NCBI GenBank assembly: GCA_017623505.1
Contig: JAGAOZ010000005.1
Location: forward strand, 176,710-240,709
Source of the DNA: Alistipes sp.
GTDB lineage: Bacteria; Bacteroidota; Bacteroidia; Bacteroidales; Rikenellaceae
DNA length: 64,000 nt
Direction of reading: 5' to 3'
Numbering within the stretch: position 1 is the stretch's first letter; every line of letters begins with the position of its first letter. Shown piece by piece: positions 8,029 through 17,700 of this stretch. Below the pieces are notes generated by a model. The model had not been told where the DNA came from. It worked only from the letters and a program-made list of their open reading frames with translations, and made no database searches. A program made the position numbers and the translations under genes.

Positions 8029-10209
8029 ATGAAAAAATTTTCATTTCTTCTCGTGAGTCTGTTGGCTGCTGTGGCAGCTATGGCTCAGCCTATGCAGAAT
8101 CTGGTATGGAAAAGTGAGGTTGTGCATCTGGAGGGTAATACCTATCAGCTCAATTTCAAAGCTTCACCAGCAATGGGATGGCATTTGTACGATATGGACG
8201 AGTATGATGTGCCAATCGCTACAACATTCTCATTCGAGCCATCGGCGGATTACGAATTGGTGGGAGGCGTAGTTGCAGATAAGACAGCTATCAAAAAAGA
8301 GGACCCATATATGGGTATGGTGGGATATTATCCCGGTAGCGTTACATTCTCACAGAAGGTTGCAGTGAATAAGAATACTGTGATTAAGGTTAAGGTGGAG
8401 TGTAAGGTGTGCGAGGATAACGGAAACTGCACCGATGGTAGAACACAGTTTGAGATGAAGGTGGAGGGTATTGTGGAGAATCCACCACAAGAGGCTGCGA
8501 CAGTGGAGCAGAAGCCCGCTGAGAAGCCGGCTGAAACGCCAAAACAGGAGGTGAAGAAGGGCGTAGAGTCAGAGGTGAAGCCTGCGCAGGAGGCTCAGGT
8601 GGAGCAGCCTAAGAGCCAAGAGCCTGCACCTGCTGTTGAGCAGAACGTTGCAGAGCAGCCTGAAGAGGTTGATAATGAGAATATTGTAACGGAGCCTCCG
8701 GTGGAGGAGAAGGCGGCTGAGGTGGCCGAGAATGGAGTAATGGTAGAGGCTCCGGAGGATGATGACCTCTCGTTGTGGGCTTCGATAATGGCTGCGGTAG
8801 GTTGGGCTTTGTTTGCACTGCTTACGCCTTGCGTCTTCCCGATGATTCCTATGACAGTGTCATACTTTATCAAGGGTTCGGATAATGTGGCGAAGGGTCG
8901 ATTCAGAGCTATGATGTATGGATTGTTTATCGTGTTGTTGTACACGTTGCCAATCGCTATAATTATCCTATTGACATATCTGATTGGTGGCGATAGCGTG
9001 ACGATTAATATCTTCAACTGGCTGGCAACACACTGGATTCCAAATGTGATATTCTTTATCGTGTTTATGGTATTCGCAGCGTCGTTCTTTGGTGCTTTCG
9101 ATATTGTTATGCCGGAGAAACTTGTTAATAAGAGTGACGAGAAGGCGGATAAGGGCGGTTTGCTCGGTATATTCTTTATGGCTCTGACATTGGTGCTTGT
9201 GTCGTTCTCTTGTACCGGCCCGATTATCGGTAGCGTGTTGATTCAGTCTACTTCGGGCGAGGTGTGGACACCAATTATTACAATGGCAGCCTTCTCGGTG
9301 GTGTTTGCATTGCCATTTACGCTATTTGCGCTATTCCCAACAGCACTTAAGCAGTTGCCTAAGAGTGGCGGCTGGCTCAACTCTGTAAAGGTGGTGCTCG
9401 GTTTCGTGGAGCTGGCGCTGGGATTGAAGTTCCTCAGTGTGGCAGATATGACATACGGCTGGGGCTTGTTGGACCGTGAGATCTATTTGGCTTTGTGGAT
9501 TGTGATATTCTCATTGCTGGGTATGTATCTGTTGGGTAAGCTCAGATTTAAGCACGACAGCGAGGTGAAGCATGTGTCGGTGCTGCGTCTGATGTTGGCA
9601 ATTGCGTCATTCTCGTTTGTGGTGTATATGGTGCCCGGAATGTGGGGCGCACCGCTGAGATTCTTGTCGGGATACTTGCCACCATTGGAGACTCAGGATT
9701 TCCGTCTTAACTCAGGTGTTATGTATCAACAACAGCAGGATTTGGGAGATGTGAAGTATGACGAGTTCTTCGATTTGCCACACGGATTGCAGGGATTCTA
9801 CGATATGGAGCAGGCAAAAGAGTATGCCAAGAAGGAGGGTAAGCCTATATTCGTGGATATTACCGGTAAGGGCTGCGTGAATTGCCGAAATATGGAGGCG
9901 AACGTTTGGGCAGATCCAAAGGTGCTGAAGCTGCTTAGCGAGGAGTATGTGATTGTTGCGCTCTATATGGATGTGCGTGAGGAGGCATACAAGGAGGATT
10001 GGGTGACTAAACCAGACGGCGAAGTGTTGAAGACTATCGGTGAGATTAACACTGACTACATTATAAAGACATTTGGCGTTAATTCACAACCATACTACTT
10101 CTTGCTTAATAGTGAGGGTGAGAGATTGGCTAAGCCTCGTGCCTTTGACTTGGATGTGGATGCATTCGTGAAGTTCCTTGAGCAGGGTGTGAAGGAGTAT
10201 AAAAAATAA
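8029..10209 (+). CDS. dsbD: Thiol:disulfide interchange protein, DsbD type
   Basis: About 726 residues. It carries electrons from cytoplasmic thioredoxin to periplasmic thiol proteins. In order: signal peptide (ending AMAQ); an N-terminal DsbD-like beta domain (about 25-145) with the Cys pair in KVCEDNGNC; a Pro/Glu/Ala-rich linker (about 150-240); a multi-span membrane domain (about 248-560) with LTPCVFPMIP and FSCTGPIIG, whose cysteines carry the electrons across; and a thioredoxin-fold domain with CVNC (Cys616 and Cys619). The ATG at 8029 is chosen over an upstream TTG because it begins the signal peptide. The low-complexity acidic linker is longer than in E. coli DsbD. A promoter lies upstream and a strong two-way terminator lies downstream. 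Confidence 0.92.
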   Translation: MKKFSFLLVSLLAAVAAMAQPMQNLVWKSEVVHLEGNTYQLNFKASPAMGWHLYDMDEYDVPIATTFSFEPSADYELVGGVVADKTAIKKEDPYMGMVGYYPGSVTFSQKVAVNKNTVIKVKVECKVCEDNGNCTDGRTQFEMKVEGIVENPPQEAATVEQKPAEKPAETPKQEVKKGVESEVKPAQEAQVEQPKSQEPAPAVEQNVAEQPEEVDNENIVTEPPVEEKAAEVAENGVMVEAPEDDDLSLWASIMAAVGWALFALLTPCVFPMIPMTVSYFIKGSDNVAKGRFRAMMYGLFIVLLYTLPIAIIILLTYLIGGDSVTINIFNWLATHWIPNVIFFIVFMVFAASFFGAFDIVMPEKLVNKSDEKADKGGLLGIFFMALTLVLVSFSCTGPIIGSVLIQSTSGEVWTPIITMAAFSVVFALPFTLFALFPTALKQLPKSGGWLNSVKVVLGFVELALGLKFLSVADMTYGWGLLDREIYLALWIVIFSLLGMYLLGKLRFKHDSEVKHVSVLRLMLAIASFSFVVYMVPGMWGAPLRFLSGYLPPLETQDFRLNSGVMYQQQQDLGDVKYDEFFDLPHGLQGFYDMEQAKEYAKKEGKPIFVDITGKGCVNCRNMEANVWADPKVLKLLSEEYVIVALYMDVREEAYKEDWVTKPDGEVLKTIGEINTDYIIKTFGVNSQPYYFLLNSEGERLAKPRAFDLDVDAFVKFLEQGVKEYKK

Positions 10210-10230
10210 AAAGTATATATGAATGAAAAA

Positions 10231-10270
10231 GAAATGGCTGAGCACTCACTCAGCCATTTCTTTTTTTTTG
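10231..10270. terminator. Bidirectional intrinsic terminator between dsbD and mltG
   Basis: A perfect 12-bp stem (10231-10242 with 10249-10260, loop CACTCA) is followed by a long T-run on the + strand and an A-run before it, which gives T after the stem on the - strand. It serves the two converging genes. Confidence 0.92.
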
Positions 10271-10282
10271 TTGTGGTAGGCA

Positions 10283-11323
10283 TTATCGTATACCTCGTTT
10301 GTTGAGCTCGCGCTGATAACGACGAGCATTCTGAAGATGCTGGTCGTATGTAGCAGCGAAATTGTGATAGCCATCAAAGGTCTCGCGAGCGCAGAAATAG
10401 AGGTAGTTGTGCTCCTCGTAATCCAAAACAGCGTTGATGGCGCTGATGCCCGGCATACAGATAGGGGTTGGTGGAAGGCCCTTATTAAGATAGGTGTTGT
10501 ATGGTGACGGGTGCTTCAGGTGCTTATTCAAAATACGACGCAGCGAGAAGTCTTGCAGGGCGTATTTGATTGTTGGGTCAGCCTGTAAAGGCATACCCTT
10601 GCGCAGACGATTGATATATACTCCGGCAACACGAGGCATCTCGTCACTCTGACGGGTCTCCTCATATACGATAGAGGCCAGAGTCATAACCCCCATACGG
10701 CTAAGACCACTACGCTCACGTTTCTTATCGCGCTCCTCGGTCCAAAACTTATCGTACTCGGTAAACATACGGGCAAGGAACTCCTCGACAGTGGTGTCCC
10801 AATAGAACTCGTAGGTGTTAGGGATGAAGATAGAGTACATCTCCAGAGCATTCTTAAAGCCGTAGCTCTTGGCAATATCATCGTTGCCGATAACAGAGAT
10901 AATCTCGGTAGAGTCGGCGTCAATTTTACCCTCCAGCTTCTTGGCCAGCAGTGCAGGAGTTTTGGCATTATTGATGGTGACATTGACAGGAGTCTGGCTG
11001 CCACTGCGTAGCATACGGACGATGTCGCTGACACTCATACCTTTGCGCAGAATGTAGTGGCCCTTGTGGAAAGAGGATGATAAATCGACATATTCGGCAC
11101 ACTTATCAAAGCCTTTATCTTGGTTAATTGCCTTATGAATCTGTGCTGTGACCTCCTCGTAATTGCTATGTTTGGATATATACAAGTGGGTCTCTTGTGA
11201 TACGCAGTCGTCGTACAGCCAGCCATATATCTTCAACATGGCAGACTCGCTGTTATAGATGGTGTATGCGGCTATCGAGCCTAAAATAGCTAATGCTAAA
11301 AGTGAAATGAGAACCTTTTTCAT
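10283..11323 (-). CDS. mltG: Endolytic murein transglycosylase MltG (YceG family)
   Basis: 346 residues. It cuts nascent peptidoglycan glycan strands at the outer face of the inner membrane and so sets strand length. There is one N-terminal membrane anchor (residues about 4-23), then a LysM-like region, then the YceG catalytic domain. The catalytic Glu lies in ASIVYEETR, followed by the family motifs VAGVYINRLRKGMPLQADPT and the C-terminal YFCA. Its length matches family norms. It is alone on the - strand with its own promoter (11345-11375). Confidence 0.93.
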   Translation of the reverse strand: MKKVLISLLALAILGSIAAYTIYNSESAMLKIYGWLYDDCVSQETHLYISKHSNYEEVTAQIHKAINQDKGFDKCAEYVDLSSSFHKGHYILRKGMSVSDIVRMLRSGSQTPVNVTINNAKTPALLAKKLEGKIDADSTEIISVIGNDDIAKSYGFKNALEMYSIFIPNTYEFYWDTTVEEFLARMFTEYDKFWTEERDKKRERSGLSRMGVMTLASIVYEETRQSDEMPRVAGVYINRLRKGMPLQADPTIKYALQDFSLRRILNKHLKHPSPYNTYLNKGLPPTPICMPGISAINAVLDYEEHNYLYFCARETFDGYHNFAATYDQHLQNARRYQRELNKRGIR

Positions 11324-11344
11324 CTGTTAGGATATTAATTTTTG

Positions 11345-11375
11345 CAAAACTACGATATTTATTGCGAATTGCAAA
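11345..11375 (-). promoter_or_regulatory. Promoter for mltG
   Basis: Read on the - strand, TTTG (11375-11372) is separated by 19 bp from TAGTTTTG (11352-11345). The gene starts about 22 bp downstream. Confidence 0.65.
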
Positions 11376-11398
11376 ATTGAATAAAAGTTAGTCGGGGT

Positions 11399-11429
11399 TT
11401 TGGTGTTTATAAAATTTTTTCTACCTTTG
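11399..11429 (+). promoter_or_regulatory. Promoter for the SRP RNA
   Basis: TTTG (11399-11402), a 19-bp spacer and TACCTTTG (11422-11429) lie directly before the RNA gene. Confidence 0.75.
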
Positions 11430-11430
11430 T

Positions 11431-11535
11431 GCCGGGTAAGTCTTATACGACCAGCTCCTACAAAATCCCCCAGGTGTGGAAGCAAGCAAGGGTATGTGGT
11501 TGTAGCGGTGCGATATAAGTAGCTTACCCTTTTTT
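11431..11535 (+). ncRNA. ffs: Small bacterial signal recognition particle RNA (4.5S type)
   Basis: About 100 nt. The ends pair (GGGTAAG near 11434-11440 with CTTACCC at 11523-11529) to form one long hairpin. The apex carries the conserved SRP core: CCCCCAGGTGTGGAAGCAAG near 11467-11486, followed by CAAGGGTA, which matches the family pattern CAGG-N-GGAAG-N-AGCAAGG recognised by Ffh. A Bacteroidota promoter sits just upstream and a T-run follows the closing stem. The RNA works with Ffh in co-translational targeting of membrane proteins. The 5' and 3' ends are estimated from the stem and the promoter. Confidence 0.9.
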
Positions 11536-11598
11536 GTTTGTATATATTGACAAAAAAGTGTTGTTGATGCGATAAAACGTAAAAATATTACTTAAAGT

Positions 11599-11629
11599 TT
11601 TGAAATGAGAATAATTGTTTCTACCTTTG
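11599..11629 (+). promoter_or_regulatory. Promoter for the cold-shock protein gene
   Basis: TTTG (11599-11602), a 19-bp spacer and TACCTTTG (11622-11629). The predicted leader is roughly 40 nt. Confidence 0.72.
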
Positions 11630-11673
11630 ATAGTAACCAACTAAACTACAAACTCTATTAAGTAATTATTTTT

Positions 11674-11880
11674 ATGATTGGAAAGGTAAAATGGTTCGAC
11701 AGCAAGAAGGGCTATGGCTTCATTCTGACTGACGAAGGTCGCGAGATTTTTGTTCATTACAGCGGCATTGTGGCTGAGGGTTTCAAGGCTTTGACAGAGG
11801 GCCAGAACGTTGAGTTCGAGATTGGAAGTAATGAGAAGGGTGAGCAGGCTGTAAACGTGACTGTCGTACCTAAAAATTAG
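11674..11880 (+). CDS. Cold-shock domain protein
   Basis: 68 residues, one complete cold-shock domain. It has the lead motif GKVKWFDSKKGYGFI (RNP1) and IFVHYSGI (RNP2), the aromatic residues that stack on single-stranded RNA or DNA. Such proteins act as RNA chaperones in the cytoplasm. It is monocistronic, with its own promoter and a hairpin terminator at 11908-11948. No long thermosensor-type leader is seen, so induction by cold is not shown by the sequence. Confidence 0.95.
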   Translation: MIGKVKWFDSKKGYGFILTDEGREIFVHYSGIVAEGFKALTEGQNVEFEIGSNEKGEQAVNVTVVPKN

Positions 11881-11907
11881 TTCTTGTCATACGGACTTCT
11901 ACCCAAA

Positions 11908-11948
11908 GAGGCTGTCGCAACAATGCTTGTTGGATAGCCCCTTTTTTG
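11908..11948 (+). terminator. Intrinsic terminator after the cold-shock gene
   Basis: GGCTGTC (11910-11916) pairs with GATAGCC (11933-11939), extended by an inner CAACA/TGTTG-type pairing, and CCCTTTTTT follows. Two other terminators in the window (26000-26040 and 49141-49180) share the same GGCTGTC core. Confidence 0.85.
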
Positions 11949-11967
11949 TGTTGGAAGGGCTACGAGA

Positions 11968-11998
11968 TTGCAAAATCATCAATTTATCGCTATCTTTG
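11968..11998 (+). promoter_or_regulatory. Promoter for the SRPBCC-family gene
   Basis: TTG (11968-11970), a 20-bp spacer and TATCTTTG (11991-11998), about 25 bp before the ATG at 12023. This placement rules out the longer upstream start. Confidence 0.65.
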
Positions 11999-12022
11999 CA
12001 CCGATTAAAACAAAAGTTGTTT

Positions 12023-12448
12023 ATGGGACTTGAGAAATATGAATCAAAACAGGCGCAGATTTTGAAGTCGGCTGATAGAATTTTTCCCTTCATCAGTAGG
12101 ATGGATATGCTGACACCGGCATTGCAGGATAAGGTGGAGGAGTGGCAGGCAGATGCCGATAGCTGCTCGTTTAAAGCGAAGGGCTTCAGAGTGGCACTGA
12201 GGATTGTGGAACGCGTGGAAAATAAACACGTGAAGGTGATGGCAGACCCCGAAGAGGGCTCGATTCCGATTGACTTCGCATTCTGGATTCAGCTACATCA
12301 AGTAAGTGAGAATGACACCCGTATACGTATGGTGTTGCATGCCGAGTTGAATATGATGATGCGTATGATGATAGGCTCGAAAATTCAGGGCGGTTTGGAC
12401 CAAATGGTAGAGGGTATGGCCAACGCTTTTAATCAACTGCCCTTTTAG
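12023..12448 (+). CDS. SRPBCC (START/Bet v1-like) superfamily protein
   Basis: 141 residues, cytoplasmic, no signal peptide. The sequence has the look of a small helix-grip fold: an early strand region, a central beta sheet with FRVALRIVERVENKHVKV, and a long C-terminal helix that starts near IQGGLDQMVEGMANAF. Family members bind small hydrophobic ligands; nothing here reveals the ligand, so function is unknown. The M-rich stretch MMMRMMIG before the last helix is notable. The start at 12023 is chosen because a promoter -7 box lies just upstream of it and inside the longer frame. Confidence 0.65.
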   Translation: MGLEKYESKQAQILKSADRIFPFISRMDMLTPALQDKVEEWQADADSCSFKAKGFRVALRIVERVENKHVKVMADPEEGSIPIDFAFWIQLHQVSENDTRIRMVLHAELNMMMRMMIGSKIQGGLDQMVEGMANAFNQLPF

Positions 12449-12524
12449 AAAACAAATTTGTAGTATTTTTGAAGGCAAAGAGAGTGTTTATTCGATAAAA
12501 AAGACGAAAAAATCGCTTTTATAA

Positions 12525-12555
12525 TTTGTTAATATTCAAAAATGTAGTACATTTG
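12525..12555 (+). promoter_or_regulatory. Promoter for the HU gene
   Basis: TTTG (12525-12528), a 19-bp spacer and TACATTTG (12548-12555), followed by a leader of about 65 nt. Confidence 0.72.
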
Positions 12556-12628
12556 CAGACCTAAAGCTAACTTATATAAATTAGCGCACATAAGAAATAT
12601 AATGTTCAATTTATAAATATTTACAATT

Positions 12629-12901
12629 ATGACTAAGGCAGATATTGTTAATGAGATTGCCAAAAATACCGGTGCCGAGAAGGTGATGGTTCAGACAATC
12701 GTAGAGGCATTTATGGAGACTGTCAGCCAGTCTTTGGTTGATAACAACAACGTTTATCTTCGTGGTTTCGGTAGCTTCATCATCAAGAAGCGTGCAGAGA
12801 AGGTTGCTCGTAACATCTCTAAGAATACAACTATTACTATTCCAGAGCATAATATCCCTGCATTTAAGCCTTCAAAGAGCTTTATCGCTAAGGTAAAATA
12901 A
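12629..12901 (+). CDS. HU/IHF family DNA-binding protein
   Basis: 90 residues, the normal length of an HU or IHF subunit. It begins MTKADIVNEIAKNTG (helix 1), has the central GFGSFIIKKR strand turn, then the DNA-embracing arm, and ends with IPAFKPSKSFIAKVK. It bends and compacts DNA in the nucleoid. The very short basic gene at 12925 follows after 23 bp and is probably on the same transcript. Confidence 0.93.
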   Translation: MTKADIVNEIAKNTGAEKVMVQTIVEAFMETVSQSLVDNNNVYLRGFGSFIIKKRAEKVARNISKNTTITIPEHNIPAFKPSKSFIAKVK

Positions 12902-12924
12902 TAACCATTTAAATATTTACAACT

Positions 12925-13014
12925 ATGCCAAACGGAAAGAAGCATAAGCGCCATAAGATGGCTACGCACAAGCGTAAGAAGCGTCTTCGCAAGAATCGTC
13001 ATAAGAAGAAGTAA
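12925..13014 (+). CDS. 29-residue AURKAIP1/COX24-type basic ribosomal protein
   Basis: A complete ORF of 29 codons with an ATG start and TAA stop: 11 Lys, 5 Arg and 4 His residues, beginning MPNGKKHKRHKMATHKRKKR. Proteins of this sequence are conserved in Bacteroidota and are annotated as AURKAIP1/COX24-domain proteins. The domain is the C-terminal part of mitochondrial ribosomal protein mS38, and mycobacterial bS22 is a counterpart in the small ribosomal subunit. I infer that it sits in rRNA of the 30S subunit. It follows HU by 23 bp and is closed by a terminator at 13058-13107. It is short enough to be missed by automatic gene callers. Confidence 0.85.
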   Translation: MPNGKKHKRHKMATHKRKKRLRKNRHKKK

Positions 13015-13057
13015 TCTTCTGATTGATTTTGTTTGCGTTAGCAAGTAGGTAAGAATA

Positions 13058-13107
13058 AAAGCTAAAGGGTTTTATTGTCTAACGCCCTTTAGCTTTACCT
13101 ATTTTTG
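13058..13107 (+). terminator. Intrinsic terminator after HU and the mini ribosomal protein
   Basis: A perfect 12-bp stem AAAGCTAAAGGG (13058-13069) with CCCTTTAGCTTT (13085-13096), then ACCTATTTTT. The end of the T-rich tail, TATTTTTG (13100-13107), also resembles a -7 promoter box that could serve the RNase gene starting at 13132. Confidence 0.85.
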
Positions 13108-13131
13108 ATAATCAACCCTTTTGAATTGAAA

Positions 13132-14676
13132 ATGAATCGAGAATTAGTTATAAACGTTACCCCGACAGAGATGTCGATAGCCCTATGCGAGGATAAGGTG
13201 TTGGTCGAGCTCAATAAGGAGCAGTGCCAAACCGGATTTGCTGTGGGTGATATCTATCTTGGTAAGGTTCGTAAGATAATGCCGGGATTGAATGCTGCCT
13301 TCGTCAATATAGGACACGAGAAGGATGCGTTCATTCACTATCTCGATTTGGGTAGCCAATTCCTGTCGCTGGAGCGTGTGGTGGCAAGCCGCCAGCCAGG
13401 CAAAAGAGGTGTGAAGGTGGAGAGTATGAAGCTTGAGCCTGCAATCGAGAAGTCGGGTAAGATAGCATCGTATCTTCAGGTTGGTCAGACGGTGATGGTA
13501 CAGGTAGCCAAAGAGGCTATATCAACAAAGGGACCTCGTTTGACTTCGGATATTTCGCTCGCAGGACGTAATGTCGTGTTGGTGCCATTCACATCGAAGA
13601 TTTTTATCTCACAGAAGATACGTTCGAATGAGGCTAAGAAACGCCTGCGACGTATCGCATCGGGTGTGTTACCCAAAAATTTCGGAGTTATCATACGTAC
13701 TGCTGCCGCATCGGCGCAAGATGTTGATATCGAACATGATATACTCTCGCTCGTAGAGAAGTGGAACGAGACGTTGAGTAAAATTCGAAAGAGCCAGGCT
13801 CCAGCTCTGTTGATGAGCGAAATGAGCCGCGCCAATACCATAATCCGCGATTCGCTGAACTCTACTTTCTCACAGATTACGGTAGATGACGAGAAGATTT
13901 ATCGCGAGATTAAAAACTATATAAAGGTTATTGACCCACAATTGGAAAAGATTGTCAAACTCTATAAGGGTACGGTGCCAATCTTTGACAATTTTGATAT
14001 ATCGAAACAGATAAAGTCGCTCTTTGCAAAGTATGTGTCACTCAAACGTGGAGCATATCTTATCATAGAGCATACCGAGGCGATGAACGTGATTGATGTC
14101 AATTCGGGAAATCGCACAAAGGCCGAGGTGAATCAGGAAGAGACGGCGATGGAGGTGAATCTCGCCGCAGCAAAGGAGGTGGCACGACAGCTCAGATTGA
14201 GAGATTTGGGAGGTATAGTCATTATCGACTTTATAGACCTGCATAAAGCGCAGAATCGTCAGCTACTCTTTGATGAGATGTCTAAATTGATGGCTACCGA
14301 TAAGGCGAAGCATACTATTTTGCCTTTGACGAAGTTCGGTTTGATGCAGATTACACGTCAGCGCGTGCGCCCTGTGGCGGTGCAGGATGTGACGGATGTG
14401 TGTCCAACGTGTAACGGCACGGGAAGAATTGAGCCGACGATATTGCTCGACAAGAAGATAGAGAATCAGATACAGTTCTTGGCAGAGGATAGAGGCGTGA
14501 AATACGTGGAGCTGAGGGTGAGCCCTTACGTTGCATCGTATCTGTGTAGAGGTCTGTTGTCGATACGTCGTCGATGGGCGTGGAGATATAAGCTTAGCTT
14601 GAAGGTCGTTGCGGACCAGAGCCTGGGTATGGTAGATGTGAAGTATCTGGGACGAAAGGGCGAGCTGCTGCTATAA
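13132..14676 (+). CDS. rng: Ribonuclease G/E family protein
   Basis: About 514 residues. It is an endoribonuclease for mRNA decay and rRNA maturation. An S1 RNA-binding domain (about 35-120, GDIYLGKVRKIMPGLNAAFV) is followed by the RNase H-like and DNase I-like catalytic parts. The Mg-binding aspartates lie in NVIDVNSGN (about residue 321) and IIDFIDLH (about 364), and the zinc-link cysteines in CPTCNGTGRI (about 423). There is no long C-terminal scaffold, so it is the RNase G-like short form. The ATG at 13132 is preferred to the one 27 bp upstream because MNRELVINVTP is the typical family N terminus. mfd begins 45 bp later. Confidence 0.92.
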   Translation: MNRELVINVTPTEMSIALCEDKVLVELNKEQCQTGFAVGDIYLGKVRKIMPGLNAAFVNIGHEKDAFIHYLDLGSQFLSLERVVASRQPGKRGVKVESMKLEPAIEKSGKIASYLQVGQTVMVQVAKEAISTKGPRLTSDISLAGRNVVLVPFTSKIFISQKIRSNEAKKRLRRIASGVLPKNFGVIIRTAAASAQDVDIEHDILSLVEKWNETLSKIRKSQAPALLMSEMSRANTIIRDSLNSTFSQITVDDEKIYREIKNYIKVIDPQLEKIVKLYKGTVPIFDNFDISKQIKSLFAKYVSLKRGAYLIIEHTEAMNVIDVNSGNRTKAEVNQEETAMEVNLAAAKEVARQLRLRDLGGIVIIDFIDLHKAQNRQLLFDEMSKLMATDKAKHTILPLTKFGLMQITRQRVRPVAVQDVTDVCPTCNGTGRIEPTILLDKKIENQIQFLAEDRGVKYVELRVSPYVASYLCRGLLSIRRRWAWRYKLSLKVVADQSLGMVDVKYLGRKGELLL

Positions 14677-14721
14677 AGTGTGGTCGCAAAATAGGAGTCG
14701 TTGTTCGAAAAGTCCTAAAGA

Positions 14722-17700
14722 GTGGAGAGCGTAGATAAGATTTTACAAGTTGTCGAGGCTTCAAAGTCTTTTAATCAACTGAAAAAAGTATATAAGCAGG
14801 AGGGTGCAACCATACATCTCGAAGAGATGGTTGGTGGCGCTCTCTCGCTCTATGCAGCTACGCTTGTGCGAAGAGTCGGCGGTGTGCATATATTCATTGC
14901 CGAGGATAGAGATGCGGCAGCATATATGCTCAACGACTTTTATGCTCTGTTGGATGAGCAGCGGGTCTATTTCTTCCCTACCTCGTATAAAAAATCGATA
15001 CTATATGGCCGGGAGGACGCGCAAGGCGTTGTGCAGCGAACAAATACGCTGAATGCCCTGCGTCATCGTGATAGCGGGTATATGGTGGTTTGTACATACC
15101 CGGAGGCTCTTGCAGAAAGGGTGGCGGATGAGAGCAGACTAACCGAGCGAGTCCTATCGGTAGAGGTGGGGCAGCAGATGACAATAGCCGCTCTGCACGA
15201 GCGGTTGGAGGAGATGGGATTCGAGCAGGTGGATTTCGTCTATGAGCCTGGGCAATATTCGTTGCGCGGAGGTATTGTGGATGTCTTCTCTTATGCGGAA
15301 AGTCGCCCATATCGTGTAGATTTCTTTGGCGACGAGGTGGATTCGATACGACGGTTTAATATATCGAATCAGCTCTCGTGCGATAAAATATCTAAGGCCG
15401 AGATTATTCCGAATCTGAATGATGAGCAGGCGGCAAAAGTGTCGTTGGTGCGTTTTGCAGGGGAGGCAACATGTTGGGCGTATGATATGAACTATCTGCT
15501 GAAGCGTGTAAATGACCTGCGTCATAGATACCTATCGGAGATGGAGGAGCCATCGAAGATAGACCAAGTGCTGACAAGTCGTAAGGCTTTGCTGGAGGAT
15601 ATGTCTGCGCTGCGAATGATAATCCTGAGAGATACGCTGACCGAGAGGGTGGCGGATGCGAAGGTGAGATTCTCAACCGCACCGCAACCATCGTTTAATA
15701 AGAATTATGAGGTGCTGGCGCAGAATCTCGAAGATTGCCGTTTACAGGGACTTAAAACTTATATCCTATCTGAGAGCAAGGCGCAGATGGAGCGACTGGG
15801 TAATATATTCTATCAGCTGGGATACAAGCAGGCTCTGTTTGAGCCTCTGCCAATAACGCTGCGAGAGGGTTTTGTCGATAGGGAGTTGGGGCTGTGTCTG
15901 TATACGGACCACCAAATATTTGACCGCTATCGTCGTTATCGTATCAATGGAGAGATAAGCCGTGATGAGCAGATGACCATCGCTGAGTTGAATGCTTTGA
16001 AGATGGGTGATTATGTGGTGCATATCGACCACGGCGTGGGGCGTTTCGATGGATTGGTGAAGATAAACGAGAACGGCAAAATCCACGAGGCGATAAAGTT
16101 GGTATATAAGGATGGAGATGTGCTGTTTGTAAATGTGCACTCGCTCCATCGTATATCACGATATAAGAGTGGCGACGGAGAGCCTCCAAAGATTTACAAG
16201 CTGGGTAACGGCGCATGGCAGAAACTTAAAACGGCGACTAAGAAGGCTGTAAAGGATATATCGCGTGAGTTGATAGCTCTGTATGCTAAGCGTAAGGCGA
16301 GTGAGGGCTATGCCTTCTCGGCAGATAGCTATTTGCAGCATGAGTTGGAGGCGTCCTTCAGCTGGGAGGAGACAGTGGACCAGCAGAGTGCCATTGAGGC
16401 TGTAAAGCAGGATATGGAGTCGAAGCGTCCAATGGATAGATTGGTGTGTGGCGATGTGGGCTTCGGAAAGACCGAGGTGGCGATACGTGCGGCGTTCAAG
16501 GCTGCGGTGGATGGTAAGCAGGTGGCTGTTTTGGTGCCGACGACGATACTTGCTCTGCAACACTATCGTTCGTTTATGGAGCGACTGAGGGATTTCCCGA
16601 TAAAGGTGGAGTATATAAATCGTTCGCGTAGTGCTAAACAGACGCGTGAGATAGCCGAGGAGTTGAAGGCGGGAAGGATTGATATACTTATCGGAACACA
16701 TAAAATGCTCGGTAAGCAGATAGAGTTCAAGGATTTGGGTCTGCTGATAATTGATGAGGAGCAGAAATTTGGCGTAGCAGCCAAAGAGAAACTGACCTCG
16801 CTCAGTGTGAATGTTGATACGCTGACACTTACGGCGACTCCTATACCTCGAACATTGCAGTTCTCACTCATGGGGTCGCGCGATTTGTCGGTCATATCGA
16901 CACCTCCGGCGAATCGTCAGCCTATTGTGACTGAATCGCATATATTCTCGGAGGATATTATTCGGGATGCGATTGAGGAGGAGCTATCGCGTGGCGGTCA
17001 GGTCTATTTCGTCAATAACCGCGTGGAGGATTTGACAACACTTCAGGGTCTTATCACTCGTCTATGTCCTAAAGCAAGGGTAGCTGTCGGGCACGGTAAG
17101 ATGCCGGCAGAGAAGCTGGAGAAGCTGATTATGGACTTTATATACGGCGAGTTTGATGTGTTGGTGGCTACGACAATCGTGGAGAATGGAATAGATATAC
17201 CAAATGCGAATACGATAATTATCAATAACGCCCAGAACTATGGTCTGAGCGACTTGCATCAGCTTCGTGGTCGTGTGGGACGTAGCTCACGAAAGGGTTA
17301 TTGCTATCTGATTACGCCACCTGAAGAGTTGCTGTCGAGTGATGCGCGACGTCGTTTGAGGGCCATCGAGGAGTTCTCGGATTTGGGCTCCGGATTTAAT
17401 ATCGCTATGCAGGATTTGGATATCCGAGGTGCAGGAAACCTATTGGGGGCAGAGCAGAGTGGTTTTATTGTAAATATGGGCTTTGAGACCTATCAAAAGA
17501 TTCTGCGACAGGCTATTGCAGAGTTGCACGCCGAGGGCTTGGATGTGTCGGGACTCACGGAGCAGGAGAGCGAGGTGGTGCAGCCAGATACGTATGTGGA
17601 TGATGCGGTTATCGAGATAGATATGTTGGCAGAGTTGCCGGATAGCTATGTGCGGCAGCCGGCGGAGAAGTTGCGTCTGTATCGTGAGCTGGATTCGATA

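Noticed and set aside
13105..13131. Earlier start for the RNase G/E gene
   Set aside because: The first 9 codons overlap the terminator tail and do not match the family N terminus.
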